NCBI RefSeq assembly: GCF_964253085.1
Contig: NZ_CAXUQH020000001.1
Location: 3,100,001-3,164,000, forward strand
Direction of reading: 5' to 3'
Source of the DNA: Paenibacillus_E sp964253085
Lineage (GTDB): Bacteria; Bacillota; Bacilli; Paenibacillales; NBRC-103111
DNA length: 64,000 bases
Made by a program: the position numbers and the translations under genes. The notes under the pieces are model-generated. The model saw nothing but the letters and a program-made list of their open reading frames with translations, had not been told where the DNA came from and did not search any database. This document shows positions 1 through 8,242 of the stretch, in pieces. Position 1 is the first letter of the stretch. Each line of letters opens with the position of its first letter.

Positions 1-2
1 TT

Positions 3-1085
3 GATGTAACGGATGTTCAGACGGGACGGTGTTATTCCGGCCTGCTGCTGCTTGAGGATGAGGCCGATATTGGTGAGGGTTGGAATCATGTGAGCCCGGT
101 AACGAATGAAGTATTTACATCCTACGGTTCGAGCGCACAGATATCGGTTGTCTATGACGGACCGCTGCAGACACGTATTCGTATCCGCACTTCGATAAGC
201 ATTCCCCATGCCATTCATCCTCAGGAAACGAGAAGAAGTGAAGTTGTAGTCGCGATGGAGGTCACGACTTTTCTAGAATTACGGAAGAATGATCCGATTC
301 TCCGATGCCGAACTGTGATTAACAATCGCGCGCGCGATCACCGCCTACGGCTGTTGTTTCCTTCAGGGCTGCAAACCGAGCATTTTTACACGAGTACACC
401 TTTTGATTATGTGAAAAGAAACATTCAGCCACCGGACTATACGGGCTATATGGAAAAGGCGCGAGACGTGGTTCCGCATCAAGGTATCCTTACCATCGAT
501 GATGGCAGATGTGGTTTGGCGATCTACAGCAAAGGGTTGTATGAAGCAGCAGTACGCAACGATGAACTGAGAACGGTTGCTCTGACGTTATTTCGCAGCA
601 CAGGCAAAGAAGTTCTCTCGGATGGCGGGGACGGTGGCCAGCTTCTCACAGAGCTAGAATTTCATTACGCGATCAGCCCATTTGCCGTAACCGAGTCACA
701 TACAAGTCGCCTTTGGCATGAACATCAGCAATTCGTGGCGGGAATTCGTTCTGTCGACAGAAAACTAGGAAAAGTCGTGTATGAATCATTGCAGCGGCGC
801 GAAGCTGATTTATCACTTAGCCATTCATTTCTTCAAGTAAGCTCAGCTGAGCTTATCGTAAGCGCCATCAAAGTGTCCGAGGAACGGAACGATAGCTATG
901 TGATCCGTCTCTTCAACATCTCGGACGAATATGTGGAGGGATCAATCACGTTTGATCGTAAAGTAGTAAGCGCACATTACGTTAATTTGGATGAAGAATT
1001 GCAAACGCAGGCGTCATTCACAGAGGATGTCGTATCCGTAGCAGCGAAGGCCAAGCAAATTATCAGCATCCAGATTTCATTTTAA
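3..1085 (+). CDS. GH38-like alpha-mannosidase, C-terminal part (5' end outside window)
   Basis: The reading frame is open from base 3, so this is the last 360 residues of a longer gene; the GTG at 90 is only an internal codon. The visible part is a beta-sandwich-like tail. It contains the stretch 'LFPSGL...FYTSTPFDYVKR' followed by 'GLAIYSKGLYEA' and 'LTLFRSTG', which resembles the C-terminal domain of glycoside hydrolase family 38 alpha-mannosidases. The catalytic domain lies upstream and cannot be seen, so activity is inferred. No signal peptide can be judged. It ends 21 bp before a secreted beta-propeller glycosidase on the same strand, which suggests an operon for mannose-containing or similar glycans. 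Confidence 0.72.
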   Translation, partial: DVTDVQTGRCYSGLLLLEDEADIGEGWNHVSPVTNEVFTSYGSSAQISVVYDGPLQTRIRIRTSISIPHAIHPQETRRSEVVVAMEVTTFLELRKNDPILRCRTVINNRARDHRLRLLFPSGLQTEHFYTSTPFDYVKRNIQPPDYTGYMEKARDVVPHQGILTIDDGRCGLAIYSKGLYEAAVRNDELRTVALTLFRSTGKEVLSDGGDGGQLLTELEFHYAISPFAVTESHTSRLWHEHQQFVAGIRSVDRKLGKVVYESLQRREADLSLSHSFLQVSSAELIVSAIKVSEERNDSYVIRLFNISDEYVEGSITFDRKVVSAHYVNLDEELQTQASFTEDVVSVAAKAKQIISIQISF

Positions 1086-1106
1086 ATTCATTAGGAGGGT
1101 GATTTC

Positions 1107-2534
1107 ATGAAGGTTCGGTTTCGGTTCGGAAGGTCAGTAACGATCCTGCTGCTCATAGTCACACTACTATTCGGAGTAAGTTCCGCATCCTTCGCCACAA
1201 ACAGTAGTTATACAGCTTCCGTTAGTACGATGTTCAATGCGAACGAGGCGTTCGCGAAACTGGATAAAACGAATAACAACATGGGTGCTAGCTTTGATAT
1301 GCATTATATATCTACAGTTACGATCAGCGGAACAATCTGGGCTTATTACATTAAACTCAATGGATCTGGAAAATTGGGAATCGGTTTAGCCAAATCTACG
1401 AATGGCACGAGCTGGACGGATCAAGGTCTTGTGCTAGATGTAGGCTCTTCCGGACAATGGGACGACAACATGGCCAGCTTCCCCGGTATCTGGTACGACA
1501 ATGGAACCTTCTATCTGGTATATGAAGGAACGGGTAACGGATCAGCGGGCGATATAGGACTCGCCACTTCCACGAACGGAACGAGTTTTACTAGGCAGGG
1601 ACGCATACTTACGCACAATACTTCTGGCTGGGAATCCGCGAATGTTGGCACACCAAGTCTTTATAAGGTCGGATCAACCTGGTATTTGTTCTATCACGGA
1701 TACGACTGGACGGACTGCCGTGTCGGAGTTGCGACGGGAACCTCGTTAACTAGCTTAAGCAGGAACGCTGCCAATCCAATCCTTGACACATCCAGCAACG
1801 GTTGGGATTCTGGTACTGTTGGTAAACGGGACATCATCTATGAGAACGGATATTACTACATGGTATATGAAGGCAGTACAGATGCGCCTTTTGGCTCGGC
1901 CAAATGGTCTAGCGGCTTGGCCCGTTCCTCGAATTTGATCAGCTGGAGCAAATATTCGCAAAATCCAATTTTGCCCCAAACTCAAAATTATTACGGTAAT
2001 GACGGTCCAGCTTTCATCACAGTTAGCGGGGTACCTTATATTTATTACCGTGGCGTTGTACCAGGCGGCGGCTCATCAGACAATCATACGAGACGTGCTC
2101 GCATCGCGAATGAATTGAACGGTGGGATCACGAATTCTTGGGAAGCTGAAAGTCTGGGGCATGTCATTGGCAGGGCGGATGCGGATGGTTGGTCGGCAGA
2201 CACGGGCTTGGATTCGCCAAACTACATGCAATACGGGCCTTACACGACAGTTACGAATGTTGGTGAAAATACGGTAGTTTGGAAATTGATGGTCGACAAC
2301 AACAATGCGGATAATTTAGACGTTGTCACCTTGGAAGTCGTCGATGCTAGTGATGGAGGGGCAGTCCTCGCTTCCAGAACGATAACAAGGCAGCAGTTTA
2401 GTTCAACCTGGCATTACGAATTCTTCACAGTACCTTTCTATCTGGATGCTTGGCGTTCGGGTCATCAACTAGAATATCGTACACTATGGAACCAGACATC
2501 TTATGTAAGGGAAGATAAGGTTGGAGTCAACTAA
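1107..2534 (+). CDS. secreted five-bladed beta-propeller glycosidase-like protein (GH43/GH130-like fold)
   Basis: A 475-residue exported protein. It starts at ATG 1107 behind the strong ribosome site TTAGGAGGGTGA. Residues 1-30 are a signal peptide (RFRFGRS, then a hydrophobic core ending SFA). Residues about 60-335 hold repeated blades of the type 'STNGTSWT..G', 'GIWYDNGTFYLVYEG' and 'YENGYYYMVYEG', as in the five-bladed propeller glycosidases (GH43, GH32, GH130 and relatives). The last ~125 residues look like a beta-sandwich carbohydrate-binding domain. The exact GH family and substrate cannot be set by eye. Its placement between a GH38-like and a mutarotase-like gene supports a role in glycan breakdown outside the cell. 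A hairpin terminator follows. Confidence 0.7.
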   Translation: MKVRFRFGRSVTILLLIVTLLFGVSSASFATNSSYTASVSTMFNANEAFAKLDKTNNNMGASFDMHYISTVTISGTIWAYYIKLNGSGKLGIGLAKSTNGTSWTDQGLVLDVGSSGQWDDNMASFPGIWYDNGTFYLVYEGTGNGSAGDIGLATSTNGTSFTRQGRILTHNTSGWESANVGTPSLYKVGSTWYLFYHGYDWTDCRVGVATGTSLTSLSRNAANPILDTSSNGWDSGTVGKRDIIYENGYYYMVYEGSTDAPFGSAKWSSGLARSSNLISWSKYSQNPILPQTQNYYGNDGPAFITVSGVPYIYYRGVVPGGGSSDNHTRRARIANELNGGITNSWEAESLGHVIGRADADGWSADTGLDSPNYMQYGPYTTVTNVGENTVVWKLMVDNNNADNLDVVTLEVVDASDGGAVLASRTITRQQFSSTWHYEFFTVPFYLDAWRSGHQLEYRTLWNQTSYVREDKVGVN

Positions 2535-2556
2535 CGTAAGTAAATCTAGAACGAAG

Positions 2557-2594
2557 AAGACCGTTGCTTGATTAATGCAGCGGTCTTTATTTTG
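2557..2594 (+). terminator. rho-independent terminator after the propeller gene
   Basis: The inverted repeat AAGACCG...CGGTCTT, with an inner GC-rich extension, is followed by TTATTTT. It lies about 20 bp after the stop at 2534. The next gene begins just behind it, so some read-through is possible. Confidence 0.7.
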
Positions 2595-2613
2595 AAGAGG
2601 AAGGTGACCAACT

Positions 2614-3651
2614 TTGAATCCTTATCGTCCTCAGCGAAATTATGGCTGTCGCATTCGGGATGGGTTTAGTTATTACGGAATGCGTACGGTTGTCATTGAA
2701 AATGAACTCTTGCGCATCTCCATCTTGGTGGATAAAGGCACTGAAATCTTCGAATTCTTATATAAACCAATCGATATGGACTTCATGTGGTTGACCGAGA
2801 ATGGCGTGCAAAATCCGAACAGTTACTTATCCACTTCAGATGATCCGATCGCGGCATTCATTGATTATTACCCTGGCGGGTGGCAGGAAGTATTTCCTAA
2901 TGGCGGTTCTTCGAGCAGCTATGAGGGAGCTCAGTTCGGCCAGCACGGCGAAGTCGCACACATGCCTTGGCATTATGAAATCGTCGAGGATAGGGCGGAG
3001 AGAATTACAGTTAGATTCAGTGTTCGGACAAAGAAAGTACCTTTCTCAATATCAAAAACGATGTCACTTGTAAGTGGGGATGCGAAGCTGTATATCGAAG
3101 AAGAAGTGGAAAATTTAAGCGGTTATTCACAACGGTATATGTGGGGACAGCATATCGCTTTGGGTAAACCCTTTCTAGATGAAAACTGTCTCATACATAT
3201 GCCAGCTGGGGTGCGCATAATCACAGAAGATGCGAGCAAAAATCCATCGGGTCGTGTAAAACGTGGGAATGAATATGAATGGCCGCTTGCATGTAATGAA
3301 CTTGGTGAGATTGTTGATTTATCGCAGCTTCCTCCGAAAGGGACGCCTTCCGATATCGTTTATTTGACTGGTTTCGGCAATAACGGGTGGTATTCGATCG
3401 TTAACGGACACAAGGGATTGGGCATGAAAGTAGAATGGGACGCTAGGACGCTTCCCTATCTATGGTACTGGCAGGAGTTTGGCGCGACCACAAGCTATCC
3501 GTGGTATGGAAGGCATTATAATATTGGGCTTGAGCCATTTGCAGGTTACCCTACCTATGGCATTGAAGAGGCTATTTGCAACGGCTCAGCGGGTTCGATT
3601 GGTCCCTTTGAGCATAAAAAGTTCACCATGCAAGTTAGTGTAGTTACCTAG
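2614..3651 (+). CDS. DUF4432 / aldose-1-epimerase-like protein
   Basis: A 345-residue cytoplasmic protein with no signal peptide. The start is TTG 2614, preceded by GAGGAAGGTGA. Features such as 'VIENELLRISILVDKGTEIFEFLYKP' near the N-terminus, 'YYPGGWQEVFPNGG' around residue 90 and 'MWGQHIALGKPFL' around 180 match the galactose-mutarotase-like beta-sandwich superfamily (DUF4432 and relatives). These proteins usually handle free sugars or sugar derivatives during catabolism. The true substrate is unknown. Position after the GH38-like and propeller genes suggests it processes a released sugar. It converges on a PhyH gene. Confidence 0.68.
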   Translation: MNPYRPQRNYGCRIRDGFSYYGMRTVVIENELLRISILVDKGTEIFEFLYKPIDMDFMWLTENGVQNPNSYLSTSDDPIAAFIDYYPGGWQEVFPNGGSSSSYEGAQFGQHGEVAHMPWHYEIVEDRAERITVRFSVRTKKVPFSISKTMSLVSGDAKLYIEEEVENLSGYSQRYMWGQHIALGKPFLDENCLIHMPAGVRIITEDASKNPSGRVKRGNEYEWPLACNELGEIVDLSQLPPKGTPSDIVYLTGFGNNGWYSIVNGHKGLGMKVEWDARTLPYLWYWQEFGATTSYPWYGRHYNIGLEPFAGYPTYGIEEAICNGSAGSIGPFEHKKFTMQVSVVT

Positions 3652-3658
3652 ATGCAAA

Positions 3659-3695
3659 GGGGCTGTCCCGCAAGTAGGGGACAACCCATTCTTTC
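3659..3695 (+). terminator. terminator between convergent mutarotase-like and PhyH genes
   Basis: The stem GGGCTGTCCC / GGGACAACCC (one mismatch, 7-nt loop) is followed by ATTCTTTC. It fills the 49-bp gap between two convergent genes and could serve both directions. Confidence 0.6.
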
Positions 3696-3700
3696 ATGCA

Positions 3701-4483
3701 TTAAGCTTCTTTGATAATGTGGAAGTTCGGTTTCACTTTCTTGAAATTAGGATTCTCACCGCTGACCATTAACCCCATGCCCCAGTCAAAGTGATCCTGA
3801 TTAATTGGGAAATCACTAGCCTCCCGATATTGAAACAACACATTTCTTCTCGTTCTTGTACTTTTATTTGAGGAAGATCCATGAATGGTTAAATAATTAA
3901 AGAATAAGACATCGCCTGCTTCCGCTTCACAAGGTGTTCCCATATGAATTGGATATTCTTTGTGATTCAGGTAGTAGGTGCCGACATGGGGTAAGCTTCC
4001 CGCATTATGAGAGCCTGGAATAACGCACAGACAGCCATTCTCTTCATCCGCGCGATCCAAGTGAACGCTTGCCGCTAACATCGTATGCTTCTCATGCGGG
4101 AAATAGGGATAATCTTGATGCATCGGGAAGGCAGCACCGTTTTCTGGCGGTTTAACTAGCATTTTCGAATGATGAAGCTGAACGTTGGGCCCGATGATTT
4201 GTCTCAAAACCGCTACCATATTCGGATGAATGACGGCTCGCATGAAGGCAGAATCGTGATAATGCACATCATGAAATCCTTTGAGAACGAGCTTTTTCAG
4301 CTCTTCAGCAGGCAGATAGTCACCTTGCCAGGTTGCATTACTATCTGCTTTCGCGAGTGCTGCACGCTGAATAATTTTATCCACAGCTTCTCTCATCTCA
4401 GCAACTTCCCCTTCGTTAAATACCCCTTTGACTAGCAAATAACCATTTTCTTTGTAAAAATCAACATCTTTGGATTGTATCAT
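3701..4483 (-). CDS. PhyH family Fe(II)/2-oxoglutarate dioxygenase, copy 1
   Basis: A 260-residue cytosolic protein of the phytanoyl-CoA dioxygenase family. The start is ATG at 4483 with TGGAGG 9 nt upstream. The iron site is complete: 'MHQDYPYFPH' gives HxD near residue 122, 'YLTIHGSSSN' gives the distal His near 205, and 'RRNVLFQYR' supplies an Arg that would hold 2-oxoglutarate. 'NGCLCVIPGSHN' is typical of the family. The enzyme would hydroxylate a small molecule using O2 and 2-oxoglutarate; the substrate is unknown. It is divergent from an AraC regulator 138 bp away, an arrangement repeated at two other PhyH genes in this window. Confidence 0.85.
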   Translation of the reverse strand: MIQSKDVDFYKENGYLLVKGVFNEGEVAEMREAVDKIIQRAALAKADSNATWQGDYLPAEELKKLVLKGFHDVHYHDSAFMRAVIHPNMVAVLRQIIGPNVQLHHSKMLVKPPENGAAFPMHQDYPYFPHEKHTMLAASVHLDRADEENGCLCVIPGSHNAGSLPHVGTYYLNHKEYPIHMGTPCEAEAGDVLFFNYLTIHGSSSNKSTRTRRNVLFQYREASDFPINQDHFDWGMGLMVSGENPNFKKVKPNFHIIKEA

Positions 4484-4513
4484 GGTTCCATGCCTCCATT
4501 TTGTGGTTGCTCA

Positions 4514-4540
4514 TTAAACCGCTTTCTATTTATAATTATA
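4514..4540 (-). promoter_or_regulatory. PhyH-1 promoter -10 box with weak cre-like site
   Basis: On the minus strand TATAAT (4535-4540) is followed by AGAAAGCGGTTTAA (4514-4527). The latter fits the left half of a CcpA operator but departs from consensus at the first base and in the right half. No good -35 box is seen. Other sugar genes here show the same order of elements. Confidence 0.35.
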
Positions 4541-4621
4541 GGAGATAGCGTCGGTGTAATCTTTTTCAACAGAGGACATACTTTTGCACAATAAGGCCAT
4601 TTTTTCCGAAAGGTGAAGCTC

Positions 4622-5485
4622 ATGTATCAGTATAAGGAAACATTTTTGATGTTGAATGAAGCCTTAACGGTCATCCAAGGAGCGGAGGCTGTCTTTAAAG
4701 TGCATTATTGGGGTGTTAATCCTTGTTTGTATGACAATCAACCTCATAAGCATTCCTTTTTCGAGATCTGTTACGTTTTGGATGGAGAAGGGCAATATTC
4801 AGAGGAAGACACGATCTATCCACTTCGTGCAGGTACACTTTTTTGCTCAAAACCAGGAATTACCCACCAAATTCGTACGGAAAAAGGGTTGAACATTGTA
4901 TATATCGCATTTGAATTAGACGAGAGCATAAGTGAGGATACGATACGCGAGGCATATCACGATCTCGCCATGCAGGGGGAAGTCATCCTCTATGAGGCTG
5001 AAGATCAGCCAACGGTTCAATTATGGTTGTCGCTTCTGATCCGCGATGGCCATGGAAGTTTACCTTATGCGGCTGTACATTCTGTGGCTTATGCCTTACT
5101 GGTGTCCTTTCCAGCTGTATTCGGGACACTAACGAAGTCGCCAGTCATTCGTCATAAAAGTACACATGTCTTGATGCGGCGAGCCAAGCTTTATATTCGC
5201 GATAATCTCTCCCAAGCACTCCAACTCAAAGATGTTGCCAACTATTTGAGCGTGTCGGAGCGTCATCTTTCACGCCTATTCTCGGAGGGAATTCATGAGA
5301 GCTTCACCAATTTCATTCGGAGTGAACGTATTCGCCAAGCGGCCCATCTCTTGCTAAGCAGCGATTTACCCATCAAAGAAATTGCTGAGATGACAGGGTT
5401 TTCTTCGGTTCATTATTTCTCACGTATATTTCTCATGGAGAAAAAGGTGCCCCCTGGTAGATTCCGTCAAAAAGAGAAGCGTTAG
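4622..5485 (+). CDS. AraC-family regulator with N-terminal cupin (partner of PhyH-1)
   Basis: A 287-residue one-component regulator. The ATG at 4622 is preferred over an in-frame GTG at 4613 because AAAGGTGAAG sits at the right distance before it. Residues ~30-100 form a cupin-like sensing domain ('NQPHKHSFFEICYVLDGEGQY'). The last ~100 residues carry the two helix-turn-helix motifs ('LQLKDVANYLSVSERHLSRLF' and 'IKEIAEMTGFSSVHYFSRIF'). It is divergent from the PhyH gene ending at 3701 and probably controls it in response to a small ligand such as a sugar. No terminator is obvious before the next gene. Confidence 0.88.
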   Translation: MYQYKETFLMLNEALTVIQGAEAVFKVHYWGVNPCLYDNQPHKHSFFEICYVLDGEGQYSEEDTIYPLRAGTLFCSKPGITHQIRTEKGLNIVYIAFELDESISEDTIREAYHDLAMQGEVILYEAEDQPTVQLWLSLLIRDGHGSLPYAAVHSVAYALLVSFPAVFGTLTKSPVIRHKSTHVLMRRAKLYIRDNLSQALQLKDVANYLSVSERHLSRLFSEGIHESFTNFIRSERIRQAAHLLLSSDLPIKEIAEMTGFSSVHYFSRIFLMEKKVPPGRFRQKEKR

Positions 5486-5578
5486 AATGGCTAACAATTT
5501 GCTACTTATGTAAATTCTACCCATAACGTATAATGGGATTAGTCTACATTCATTTCAATCAGTGAGAGGATGATTCAC

Positions 5579-6193
5579 GTGTTCAAAAAGTTTGCAGCAG
5601 ATGCATTAGGCTTAAGCGATATCGGCAAAGTAATTAGTCCAGCAGATTTTGATAAAGTCGATTCTGATGATTATGTCATGCATGAGGATGGCGAGAAAAT
5701 CTTCTTCATCATCAAGTCCAAGAAGGACGAATACTGCTTTACCAATCTTGCCCTCATTCATTTGGACGGAGATAGTGCCATTAGCTCTAAGCGAGTGCTG
5801 AAGCGTTACAGCTACCATACACATGCCATATCCGAAGTGTATATGGAGACGGCAGGAACAATCGATCTTGACGTTGAGATCAAGTTCATTATCGGTCATA
5901 CGAACTTCTCCATTGATGTAGATAAGAAGCAAATTGAACAAATCAAAGACTTGTATAAAGCTTTGATTAAAATTTCGGAGACAGTCGCGCATAATGAGGA
6001 ATTGTTTGAATACGCCAAGCAAAGCGTAGCTGTTGCCAAGGAAGCCACAGGTCGTATCTCAACACAAACAACTTCTCCGGTTACCCAATTCGATGCGATT
6101 AACGAATCTACTTACAATTGGTTGAAAGCTAAGCATACGGAGTTGAAGGTTAAGGATTTCGGTGCCATCTTCGAACGTTATATTAATAACTAA
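5579..6193 (+). CDS. yvbH: YvbH-like protein with bacterial PH domain
   Basis: A 204-residue soluble protein resembling Bacillus YvbH. It has an N-terminal bacterial pleckstrin-homology-like domain (residues ~10-125) and a helical C-terminal extension. The GTG at 5579 is preferred over ATG 5570, because GTGAGAGG abuts that ATG but sits 7-9 nt before the GTG; the family also begins 'MFKK.AADALGLSDIG'. Function is unknown; PH-like folds mediate protein or lipid contacts. It appears to be a single-gene unit with its own terminator. Confidence 0.75.
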   Translation: MFKKFAADALGLSDIGKVISPADFDKVDSDDYVMHEDGEKIFFIIKSKKDEYCFTNLALIHLDGDSAISSKRVLKRYSYHTHAISEVYMETAGTIDLDVEIKFIIGHTNFSIDVDKKQIEQIKDLYKALIKISETVAHNEELFEYAKQSVAVAKEATGRISTQTTSPVTQFDAINESTYNWLKAKHTELKVKDFGAIFERYINN

Positions 6194-6204
6194 ATGAAAT
6201 GAAA

Positions 6205-6233
6205 GAAGTCTTGCTGCTGCAAGGCTTTTTTTG
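6205..6233 (+). terminator. terminator after yvbH
   Basis: The stem AAGTCTTGC / GCAAGGCTT (one mismatch) with a TGCT loop is followed by seven T. Confidence 0.8.
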
Positions 6234-6315
6234 TTGATAGTAGTCTGCAAAAAGGCAATATTGATATCTTTTATCCTGTCATGGGAAATTTTCTCATATC
6301 CGCTGCCGCCCTTGA

Positions 6316-6341
6316 ATACATATGTGTAAAGTGATATGTAT
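6316..6341. promoter_or_regulatory. perfect inverted repeat in the promoter of the type III PKS operon
   Basis: ATACATAT and ATATGTAT are exact inverted repeats separated by 10 bp, ending 43 bp before the PKS start codon. TTGAAT just upstream (6312-6317) and TATGTA 17 bp later could be -35 and -10 boxes, so a dimeric regulator bound here would cover the promoter. The regulator is not identified. Confidence 0.45.
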
Positions 6342-6384
6342 GTCCAACTAAGAAATATGGGAGTGAAGGGGTTGCGTAGTCGAA

Positions 6385-7533
6385 ATGAAACGAGAAGATG
6401 AGATCATTGCAATTCTTGGAATAGGCACCGCTGTGCCTGAATTCCGTCTGGATCAAGCCGATACCTCTGGGCGATTAACGGAAGCATTGCGTGACAACCC
6501 CAACTCCGCCCGTTGGGCTAAGAAAATTTTCAAGCAATGTGGCGTAGAAACCAGATATACTTGTGAACCGAATCTGCTGGAAACGGCCGAGAATTGCCGG
6601 TACTTTTCACAGACCAATCACCAAGCGCCATCTACTTCGGATCGGATGACGACGTACAAGCGTGAGTCTGTGCCCTTAGCCTTACAGGCGGCTGAGAAAG
6701 CGCTTCGTGATGCTCATGTTGACGTGTCTGACATTACGCATCTGATCACCGTAAGCTGTACAGGACAGTTTCTCCCTGGACTGGATGCCGCATTGACGCA
6801 TCAATTGGGACTAGCTGCCAATGTGAATCGGATTCCTTTCAATTTCCTCGGCTGCGCTGCTGGATTGAAAGCCGTATGCTTATCCCGTCAAATTGCTTCG
6901 AATAATCCGACAGCCAACATATTAGTCGTCTGTGTGGAACTATGTACGCTGCACATTCAGCCATCAAGTGATCGTGAAGCGTTATTTGGAGCTTCCTTTT
7001 TCGGAGATGGTGCTTCCGCTTGTGTGGTTGGTGTTTCTAGTGATCTGCATAAACCCATTTTCCAATTAGGGAACGATCATTCGATTCTCTTACAAGATTG
7101 CGCGGATGAAATGAAATGGGATGTAGGAAATCACGGCTTTGATCTGTATCTGTCGCCAAATATCCCTAAATTGATTGGGACTTGGATCCCCGCACAAGTA
7201 GAGCATCTAATTGGTGGAGGCCCTAAGCCGGAGCTTTGGGCGATTCATCCAGGAGGGAAAGGGATTATTGATGCGTTGGAGGAGGCTTACGGCTTAACTG
7301 CGGATGAAACGAGGCCTAGTCGGACTGTTTTGCGCGACTATGGGAATATGTCCTCGGCAACGATTCTTTTCGTGTTAGAAGAAACAAGGCAGGAACTGGT
7401 GAAACGCAAAGCAGGACCGACAAGCGGGATATCCCTTGCCTTCGGACCAGGACTTACGTGTGAAATGATTCAATTCACCTATCAAGGCATCGCCGCCATG
7501 CAGGAAACGAAGTTAGATGAATCGTATGTTTAA
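6385..7533 (+). CDS. type III polyketide synthase (chalcone/stilbene synthase family)
   Basis: A 382-residue enzyme that would condense an acyl-CoA starter with malonyl-CoA units. The Cys-His-Asn triad is intact: Cys157 in 'NFLGCAAG', His288 in 'AIHPGGKG' and Asn321 in 'DYGNMSSAT'. 'SCTGQFLPGLD' and 'FFGDGASACVVG' are also family signatures. ATG 6385 is the first possible start after an in-frame stop at 6364, though its GAAGGGG ribosome site is rather distant. Bacterial members often make alkylpyrones or alkylresorcinols, or tetrahydroxynaphthalene. The following methyltransferase and flavoprotein genes favour a tailored phenolic lipid. Its end overlaps the next gene by 17 nt, so the proteins are translationally coupled. 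Confidence 0.92.
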   Translation: MKREDEIIAILGIGTAVPEFRLDQADTSGRLTEALRDNPNSARWAKKIFKQCGVETRYTCEPNLLETAENCRYFSQTNHQAPSTSDRMTTYKRESVPLALQAAEKALRDAHVDVSDITHLITVSCTGQFLPGLDAALTHQLGLAANVNRIPFNFLGCAAGLKAVCLSRQIASNNPTANILVVCVELCTLHIQPSSDREALFGASFFGDGASACVVGVSSDLHKPIFQLGNDHSILLQDCADEMKWDVGNHGFDLYLSPNIPKLIGTWIPAQVEHLIGGGPKPELWAIHPGGKGIIDALEEAYGLTADETRPSRTVLRDYGNMSSATILFVLEETRQELVKRKAGPTSGISLAFGPGLTCEMIQFTYQGIAAMQETKLDESYV

Positions 7534-8242
7534 ACGGCTCAAACAACGCGCAGATCAGCATGAATTAATGGATGACTTCTCGTCAGGAGGCCCCGAGCTT
7601 CGGCAAGCTTTGCAGCATTTGCGCCTGCTTAATCGTATTTTCGGTGCTGCAGGGCCGACGTTATTTGGCTTTAAGCACTTGTGGCTGCAAGCAGGCAAAC
7701 CGAAGACTTTATCGATTCTTGATGTAGGCTCTGGCTCGGGAGATGTCAATCGGCAGCTCTTACGCTGGGCGGATGAGCATGGGGTAGCACTTAGCATAAC
7801 GCTGGTTGATATAACCGAGGAAGCTTGTGCCGAGGCACGAGAGCTATTCCACTCCGAACCGCGTGTGCGTGTGATGCGAAGCAGTTTATTTCAGCTTCCG
7901 GAAAATGGGGTCGATATCACGACCGGCACGCAATTTGTGCATCATTTTACGAATACGGAGCTTCCTCAGGTAGTGGACTGTATGCTGAAAGCCTCTCGGT
8001 TAGGTATCGTTATTAATGATATTCATCGGCATTGGATCGCTTGGGCGGCTGTGTGGGTTACAGCTCGCATCATATCCAAGAATCGTTATATTTTGAATGA
8101 TGGGCCTTTGTCGGTAGCAAAAGGCTTCCGTGCTGGGGATTGGGCAGACCTCCGTAAATCTCTGGGAATCTCTGATATGTTGGTCTCTTGGAGACCTTTG
8201 TTCCGGTATGCTGTTGTGATTGCAAAAAGGGAGCAGGCATGA
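7517..8242 (+). CDS. class I SAM-dependent methyltransferase of the PKS operon
   Basis: A 241-residue soluble methyltransferase. Motif I is 'SILDVGSGSGD' (residues ~69-79), followed by an acidic strand end 'ITLVDIT'. 'GTQFVHHF' (~136) corresponds to the post-motif region. It overlaps the PKS gene by 17 nt and the flavoprotein gene by 4 nt (ATGA), so its job is almost certainly to methylate the polyketide product or a derivative. O- versus C-methylation cannot be decided. Alternative functions in quinone methylation are chemically similar. Confidence 0.85.
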   Translation: MNRMFKRLKQRADQHELMDDFSSGGPELRQALQHLRLLNRIFGAAGPTLFGFKHLWLQAGKPKTLSILDVGSGSGDVNRQLLRWADEHGVALSITLVDITEEACAEARELFHSEPRVRVMRSSLFQLPENGVDITTGTQFVHHFTNTELPQVVDCMLKASRLGIVINDIHRHWIAWAAVWVTARIISKNRYILNDGPLSVAKGFRAGDWADLRKSLGISDMLVSWRPLFRYAVVIAKREQA

